Positions 38,268 to 47,200 of a DNA stretch of 64,000 bases are shown in pieces. Both the position numbers and the translations under genes were made by a program. The stretch is taken from positions 1 through 64,000 of the forward strand of contig JAWPHD010003266.1 of the NCBI GenBank assembly GCA_037043455.1, read 5' to 3'. Every line of letters starts with the position of its first letter. Within the stretch, counting starts at the first letter, position 1. The stretch is from Cyrtodaria siliqua (lineage: Eukaryota > Mollusca > Bivalvia > Adapedonta > Hiatellidae). A model generated the notes under the pieces. That model ran no database searches. It saw nothing but the letters and a program-made list of their open reading frames with translations, and was not told the origin of the DNA.

Positions 38268-41200
38268 GTCAGTACTAGATGTTTTGTGAAGTATATATTA
38301 TACAAGTTAAATTTTCGAGATCAAAAACAAATACTTTGGCATATCATATAACTCAAAAGTGTTTGTTCATTTAATTCTAAATGGTATTATTATATAATTG
38401 AAATACATTGAATTATAAGTAGGGAATGTAGCGACACAGCCAAACAAGCTCTATTATTGAGAGTTCTGAAAAACTTGGAAAAAGGTGAAAGAATTATCAA
38501 AATCGGATGATAAACAACAAGATATGACCATTTAATGGTTGTTCTAAAACGAATATGGGAGCCGCCATTTTTAGAACAATGACGTCATAGTTCCATATTA
38601 CCATATATGGAATATTGATAAATATCATTTAAAACGAAGAAAATCAGAGCAAATGAATGCATTGTTTTACTTGTCATAAAAAGCATTATTGCCATTAAGT
38701 ATTACATATTTTTCATACAGTTGCTGTCATTTTCCTCAATAAATCAGTAAATGTTCGTTTTCATAAATATTCCATATATGGTCATTTAGAACCGTGATGT
38801 CATAGCTCTCAAAATGGCCGCTTCCATGTCCGTTCCAACAGAAACTTCAAATGATCATATCTTCTTTGTTTATTATCCGATTTTGATAATTCTTTCACCA
38901 TTATTCCAGTTTTTCAGAACTCACAATAATAAAGATGGATATATATAAACTTATATAATTAAAAGTACATATGTAATACGTTTAATATGCATTACTGGGA
39001 TACTGAACTTAAATTGTTAGTCTAATATTATACATAACGTAAATCACAAAATTAATACGGGTACATCGTAACATATATATTAAATAGATATAACAGACGT
39101 AGATAAGACATACGTATTAAGTAAATAATCAATAACAGACGCATTAAGTAAAAATAACGGACGTATTAAGTAGATAATCAATAACTGACATATTAAGAAG
39201 ATAAGACATTCCGTATTAAGTAAATAATCAATAACAGACGCATTAAGTAAAAATAACGGACTTATTAAGTAGATAATCAATAACAGACATATTAAGAAGA
39301 TAAGACATTACGTATTAAGTAAATAATCAATAACAGACGTAGTAAGTAGATATAACAGGAGTAGTAAGTAAAATAACAGACGTATTAAGTAGATAACCAA
39401 TAACAGGTGTATTAAGTAGATAAACAATAACAGTCCTTTAAGAAATAATCAATATCAGTCGTATTAAGAAGATAATCAATAAAATACGTATTAAGTTGAT
39501 AACCAATAACAGACGTATTAAGTAGATAAACAATAACATACGTATTAAGTAGATAACCAATAACAAACGTGTTAAGTAGATAATCAATGACAGACGTAGT
39601 ATAGATAATCAATAAAATATTCAATAAATATATATAACGTATTAAGTAGATACTACAGACGGATTAAGTAGATATTACAGACGTATTAAATAGATATTAC
39701 AGACGTATTAAGTAGGTATAACAGACGTATTAAGTAGATAACCAAAAACAGACGTATTAAGTAGATTACCAATAACAGACGTATTAAGTTTATACAACAG
39801 ACGTATAAAGTGGGTGTAACATACGTAGTAATTAGGTATAACAGACATATCAAATAGATAAGCTATGTCGTCCATTCATTTCTAGGTGTTAACCCCACTC
39901 AGGCAAGCACAACCACCTACCATGGAGAGATAACAGAGCCCGGCCGCCAGGGGGCGTTCAGCAGTCCCGGATACCCGGGCCTATACCCGGATAACTACGA
40001 ATATATGTACCAAATTGGCACAGATAAACTAAACCAACCGGTCACCTTATCTTTCAAGTTTTTCGACCTGGAGTATTGTGATGGTAAATGTCAAGCTGTA
40101 GTTTAATTTAAACAAGATTCATAATTTAACCTAAATAGAAAGAAATTATAGGCAATTCAACAAAATGTGTGTTTTCTAATGCTGTCCTTATTACAAACCA
40201 GTTAAGAGCATCGTTATATTTAACGCAGTGACCGAGTTTGCTCATTGGATAGCACGTTAGACTTTGAATCCGGAGATCGCGGGTTCGAGTCTCGCTGGCA
40301 CCACCGGTTACTTTGGTTTATCCCTAGGCAAACCACTTCCCTTAGCTGGTGTATCCCTAGACAAACCACTCTCCTTAGCTTTACCAGTGTATCGGAGTCT
40401 ATCCTCCGAACACCTAGCTCGTTAAAATTCATTTATTTCTTCATTCATTCATTCATCTATTCATTCAATCAATCATGTATTCATTGATCGATATCATTCA
40501 TTCATTCATTCGTTCATTCATTCAATCATTCATTCATTCATTCATTCATTCATTTAGTCATTCAGTCATTCAGTCATCATTTAGTCATTCGTTCACGTTT
40601 TTTTTTTAAATTTCTATTTGATTTATTCATTTATATTTTATTTGTGATATATTTTAGTTAGTTATTTCTTCATTCATCTCCATGGCCGAATGGTTAAAGA
40701 CGCTGCGTTGTAAACATTCGCCTCTCACCCTGCGGGTTCGAATCCCACAGGGAGCTCGACTTAGTGAGGAAGTGTCGATTCTTACGCATGGCGGAAGTTG
40801 TACAGTACTGGTTCTACCACAAAACAAATGGACCGTCACATATAACCTTACATGTGTTGAAAATGACGTAAAACATCATTCAAACAAACAAACAAACAAA
40901 TCATTCATTCATTTATAAACATGTTCATTTATCATTCATTCATTCATTCGTTCGTTTGTTCGTTCGTTCGTTCGTTTCGTTCGTTCGTTCGTTCGTTCGT
41001 TCGTTCGTTCATTCATTCATCATTCATTCATTCATTCATTCATTCATTCATTCATCATTCATTCATTCATTCATTCATTCATTCATTCATGCATAAAGAA
41101 TGTGTTCATACCATTAAAATATTCGGGTTTTTTAATTCACACAAGCCTCAAAATGTATACACATAAATCCAATCTCTCCCAGAGGCCATTACATTTACCT

Positions 41201-44200
41201 CTGTCAACGTCTAAGAAAGTAGCCTTCGATCACATGATAATATTTCACATGATCATTGCTAAAATATCAAAATGGCGAACAGAACTTCAACACCGTGACA
41301 CCACCAACTATCGGCTGCTGATTGACACGTAAACAGTCAAAAGAAACTCGACTTATTTTCTACATTTGATAGATATTTTAAGTTAGGAATTTAATTTAAG
41401 GTAGGCTGTTAAGAGCTATGTGATACTGGAAAGTGCTGGTAAGCAAAATGGTGTACTGTAACCCTATGGGAACGAATTGGTTGTGCGTATTTTGAATGTT
41501 TTGACGGCGGAGTAATATGCCAAAGTACAAACCTTTATTCTACTGCGATATAATTCTGAGTATAATTTACTGTATATGTAAAACATTCAAGCCGAACATT
41601 TGTTTCCTTTTGTAATTTAAGCATTTCATGTAAAGTTAATTCAGAAATATGTATGCAAGGAACGACAACTCTGGGTAGAGATTGACATAATCAAATAATT
41701 GTGTTACATGCAGACTGTGTGATCTTGTCCGTTGCAGACTGTTCCTGTGATTCCCTGACGGTCAGACCTGTCAACCCACATGAGACACCTCAGACCTTCT
41801 GTGGTTCGGGTCTCCCGAACACGAACGGCTTTGTCCACAGTAAGTATATTAAAGGGGTTGATGCACTATTTTCAAACACAGTTTATCTTAAAGGGCTCTG
41901 AAAAACTTGAAAAAAGCTAAAAGAATTATCAAAATGCCATGAAAAATATGGGAGATATGACCTATTGAAAATTTGCAAAGAACATAAATGGAGGCGGCCA
42001 TCTTTGAACGATGACGTCATCGCGCCGTTTTACCATATATGGCATATTGATAAAATGTCTTTTAAAGCAAAGAAAATCACTGCAAATGAAAAATAATACT
42101 AAAATGTATACATTTTACATCTTTATATTAATTTTAATCAATTTGCAGTGGTTTTATTTGCTTTAAAATACATTTTGTCAATATGCCATATATGGTAAAA
42201 CGGCGCGATGACGTCATCATTCAAAGATGGCCGACTCCATTTATGTTCTTTGCAAATTTTCAATAGGTCATATCTCCTTTATTTTTCATGGCATTTTGAT
42301 AATTCTTTCAGCTTTTTTAAAGTTTTTCAGAGCCCTTTAAAATAAACTGTGTTTGGAAATAGTGCATCAACCCCTTTAATATCGTAACAAGGAATTATTG
42401 ATAAGTATTATAATTTATTTTATGATAAGCAATGAAATACTGTATTTTATCAGTGAAATAAAATTGTTATTTGTTACTATGGAATATAGAGTTTTATTTC
42501 CACAGTAGCTGCCGGGACTTCTTTTTTAATGTAAAACCAACACAAATGCACAGTAAAACGACTCACAAGATATTCATACTGTTATACTGTTAATTACTTT
42601 CTTTCTTTGACGTTAACGGTTTCAAAAAACGTGACGTCATTTAACGTTTCGTTACGACATCGTGAACAGGGCGCGTAGCCAGGTGTGTAAAACGGTTTAG
42701 CTACTGAAATTGCTTAAATAATTGTTTGTATTATAATTAATCTTAACATCTAATTTAACTGAAAATGCAGTATTTTAATATATACTAAAGGAAAAAAGAA
42801 ACGCAACTCGGGAATTTCCGCTTTATAATGTATATAGTGCACACTTAAAGGGGTTGATGCGTTATTTTCAAATAGGTTTGTTTTAAAGGGCTCTAAAAAA
42901 AAACTTGAAAAAAGCTGAAAGAAATATCAAAATGCCATAATAAAAATATAGGAAATATGACCTATTTGCAAAGAAACATAAATGGAGACGGCCAACTTTG
43001 AACGATGACGTTTCAGCTTTTTTTTTCAATTTTTTCAGAGCCCTTTAAATAAACCTTGTTTGAAAATAGTGCATCCATGTAATATTCCAGAGAAATCCCA
43101 AGACGTTTTGTAAAAAAAAAGGTTTACAGCTAGTTAGAGAAAGGACTAAAATGTGCTGCTGCAGACTTTTTAAATACAGTACACTTTGTAACACGAAAAG
43201 ACTAAATGTTAAACTTCCGTTTTGAAAATTTGAGCCATTTCAATGCTGTATTTAATGTAAAGAGATCGAACAAAATTACATCCTATCCGCTTGTGCCAAA
43301 CTCGAGAGGTTCAGTTCAGTTGAAGAGAGATTAAATTCAATTGAAGAGAGGTCTAATTCAATTGAAGAGAGGTTTAATTATGCTGAATTGTACCTCTCTT
43401 CAATTGAACTGGACTTCTCTTCAATTGAACTATGGTGTCCTCAATACGTCATAGCGACGTCGTGACGTCATAGCGACGTCGTGAAACGTGTATGTTGTCA
43501 CGATGGATGTTACTTACATCTTGTTAATTGTTCTGTAACCTTGAAAAAGGTGGATGAACCCTACTGAAACGATCGCTTTAAGTAAAATATTAGACTCAAG
43601 AAACAACATTATTTACTTGCAGCACTAAGTTCCGTTATTGTAACGTTCAAATCAAATGGCGCCAAACATGGCAACGGTTTCTACGCAACATATGCCGTCA
43701 GTGACCCTATCACACAAACGCCGCCCTACCCAGGTTTGTATACTTCAAGTCATTATGTAATGTTTTTACTTGGATCCATTTCATTTAGATGGTGTATATC
43801 CTAGTCATTTTCTTTTGCTTTTTTCTCTTGCTATTAATGAGGGTATTGCATTTTTTTTCCATGTTTAAGTGCCCTTAAATACAAACATTAGTACAGCTAA
43901 ACTATATTAAAACTTTCTATTTTTTTCAAATATTATTTATTGAAAATAAACGTAAACCAGGTTTTAGGGTGCACCTTACACTTAATCTGACATTATTGTG
44001 TTGTGTTCATTATAAGTAAATCATTTGCACGTGAAGCATATATGACTTTCGGTTTTGTTACATTTGTAAACTTTTTTTTTAACATTTATCACAAAATATA
44101 GTTTACATATGTAACCAGTTGTGTTACATTTACAATACGTGAATTTTTTTTATGGACGCAAGCCAATGAGATCGTGATCTATTTTAGTATTAAAGTAATC

Positions 44201-47200
44201 ATGACAAGTCTTTTCGATTTGATTTGAATGGTGTTTTACGTAATTTTTAGCACATTTTGGGCCATATATGACGTCGATTTTTTGTGGTAGAGGCAGACCA
44301 CCCAATTTTTCCTTGGTAGAACCATTGATGTATACCTCCCGTTATCCGCAAGAATCGCAACTTCCTCACTTGGCAAACGCCTATAGGATACAAACAATTC
44401 TCAAACAATTATGGAACAATTTATAAATTATTGATATGTATAACTAGGACGTGTAAAACATAATTCCCCGTGTACATAAATGTCGTTTGTTTTACCATTC
44501 GTATTTGGCTTATGTGTAAATGACGTGTATTACTCGTCTACTGAGTTATTATATACTACTGAAAATTTGCTAAGGATCACTTTTATTCTTCCATATAATT
44601 TTATCAGAAACTAATTCACAATAACGATATTAATTTCATTGATAATTCAACAATTCCACAATTTGAATCAAGTCATGAGATCACATGACCATACACTGCC
44701 CTAAATAATTTCATGTAAAATAGAAATAATGCTTTTTATTTCAGCAAGAAATTTAGACAGCAAAAAAGTGATCCTTAGCAAATTTTGAGTAGTATATTTG
44801 CTTATGTGTTTACGTAGCAGTGTTTGTGTATTAGTTTACGAGAATTGGTTTAAATGTGTATTATAAAACAATGACGTGTTCGAGAAGCTTGGTATCACCT
44901 ATTGAGGATATGTCACATCCACTGAATGCGATCTACAAGCTGACAGAATATATGTCCCCTTATACTCTTGATATACATTTGACTAGGCCCGTGGACTTCA
45001 ACAAGTTGTCCCCCACAAGACTGTCCCACGTGCAAAAGCGGATCTTACCTGAAATGGAAGTGAGTATTTATCGATCATATGAAAAAACGTGTATGCACGT
45101 TAATTTTATATTATATACATGTCTATTTAAAGGGACATGGCATACTTTCCTTTTATTAGTTATCGCGGTGTCCCGTTTTTTTTACATAAATGGCATCATT
45201 ATTTAATCAAAGTACTGAAAGTTCTGAGTTGCGTAGGTAGATCGAAGAGGATTTACTGTCTAGATCCTTTGTCATGTTGAAGGGGCGCGAAAGAAGCAGA
45301 ATGCGTGGCATTTGTTTTGTTACATTTTTACTGAAACAAAGTTATGCCATATATGTGAAGAAGCAAATTTTCTAACCGTGATCGTGGTTAATTTTAGCTC
45401 ATCTGCCTCATTCGTAAGTGGAGAATACATTAACAATCTAGTTTTAATTGTTTGGTTCTCGGCTTTACTTTAGTAATTCAGTACAAGAAAAAATGATGCA
45501 CGGCACCAGGTCGCCACAGAAAATGTTGCATGTAAAAGAATAAACTGAACAGTACAGAGAAAAGGGAGAATGCAGCAAATTATTATGATATTGCACATTA
45601 AAGGGACATACGGCAATCTGGATTTGTTAAACATTCGCGCGTCAAGTTAGGTTTTCGACATAACTTTCATATTTGCAATCATTAATATTAATTATCAGAA
45701 TGGTTCAAAGCAAAATAATTTCAGTCACTCAAACAATTAGATAATACAAACAATGTAATTGGTTAAAGGACGATCACATGATCATTTTAAGCTATGTTCA
45801 TTTTCCAATGAACTGCACGAAGAACTACTTTCATCCGCCATTCTCAAAATACGCGTGCTGCGTAACAATATAGTTCGGATTTACAGGGGCGGATTTAAGA
45901 CAGGAATGTTAAAATAATTGGATAAAGAGTTTATAACAGTGGATTGCAATTATAAGGGTTTAATGTCATTTTTGTGCGTTCATTGGCGTATGAACTGTTA
46001 GTTGTCGAAGCACATAGCATACAAAATGCCCTTCCTGCATTATGCGCTATGTGCTTCGACAACTAACAGTTCATAGCCCAATGAACGCACAAAAAAAGAC
46101 ACTAAACCCTTAATTGTTTTCACATATTACTCACTTTGATTTATTGCGCCAACAATATATTTAAAAAATTGGTAGATTAACGAGGAAATCGAAATATCAA
46201 ATTTGTATTTAATATATGCATTACGTGGTCCCACCGTAATTCCGTCAAGCGACGTGAAAGCTAAAATTAGCAGGATTTAATAACGGATATTTCGGCAATA
46301 ATCACGTTTATAACAAAATACTGGAAAATGCGATAACCTGTTTCTAATTACCTATTAAATGTTTTAATTTCACAATAGCAATCTTTTTAAGCCGAAATTA
46401 AGATTTTCTTCCATACCCCAGCCAACCCCGTTTTCACTTCTTGGAGAAGGGGTTGGATGGGGTATAAAAGTTAATACTCTGACCACGTAATGGCAAACAG
46501 TTTTAAAGTCAAAATGAAGAAGGATTAATACATCGAAGGGCAGAATTCAAATGTTTGAATAAAACTCAAGATTGCCGCGTGTCCCTTTAATAGATCAGGC
46601 ATCTCCATTAGTACCATTACAAAATAGTTAAATTTAATGTAGAGACCGGGTCACTAATTCTCTTTTTTTTCAAATCCGGGACATGTCTTTTCGCCGTCAT
46701 TTGTCTTGAGGAAAGTGTCATGAATAATCACTCTATGAAAACCTGTTACTATTACCAATGTCGTCTTTTACAACAATTATATGTCGACTTTCCATTAAGA
46801 AATATATCAACATGTCGACTTGCCATTATGAAATATAGGAACACGTCGACTTTCCATTAAGAAATATATCAACATGTCGACTTGCCATTATGAAATATAC
46901 GAACACGTCGACTTTCCATTAAGAAATAATTCAACATATCGACTTTCCATTACGAAATATATCTTCATGTCGACTTTTGTTTTGGATTATATCAACATGT
47001 ACACGCATACATTAAATATTTTATCGATTTGACGAAGTAAGGTTTCATATTTATTTGGACTCATTGATATAAATAATAATTGTAATCGGACAAGAAAAAT
47101 TACGCATACATATTTACGCACTCAGCAGGTTTGAACTGGAACCACATGCATGTGAAGCGGACGCTCTAGTTTTACCACCACTAATTACATGTAAATATCC

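Larger units (their letters stand above)
45598..46590. mobile_element. About 1-kb non-autonomous transposon
   Basis: Left end 'TTAAAGGGACATACGGCAAT' pairs with right end 'ATTGCCGCGTGTCCCTTTAA'. It contains a long hairpin (45977-46093) and a second MITE (46219-46492). No transposase. Confidence 0.85.

Noticed and set aside
40680..40760. Possible tRNA gene with 'GGTTCGAATCC'
   Set aside because: It is the head of a SINE whose body recurs in reverse at 22735, 44222 and 50420.
40921..41166. ORF rich in SFIHSFVRSF
   Set aside because: Translation of ATTC/GTTC microsatellite.
44856..45206. 116-codon forward ORF overlapping gene B exon 5
   Set aside because: It has no acceptor in a compatible phase and cannot join exons 4 and 6; the overlapping frame at 44987-45059 can.
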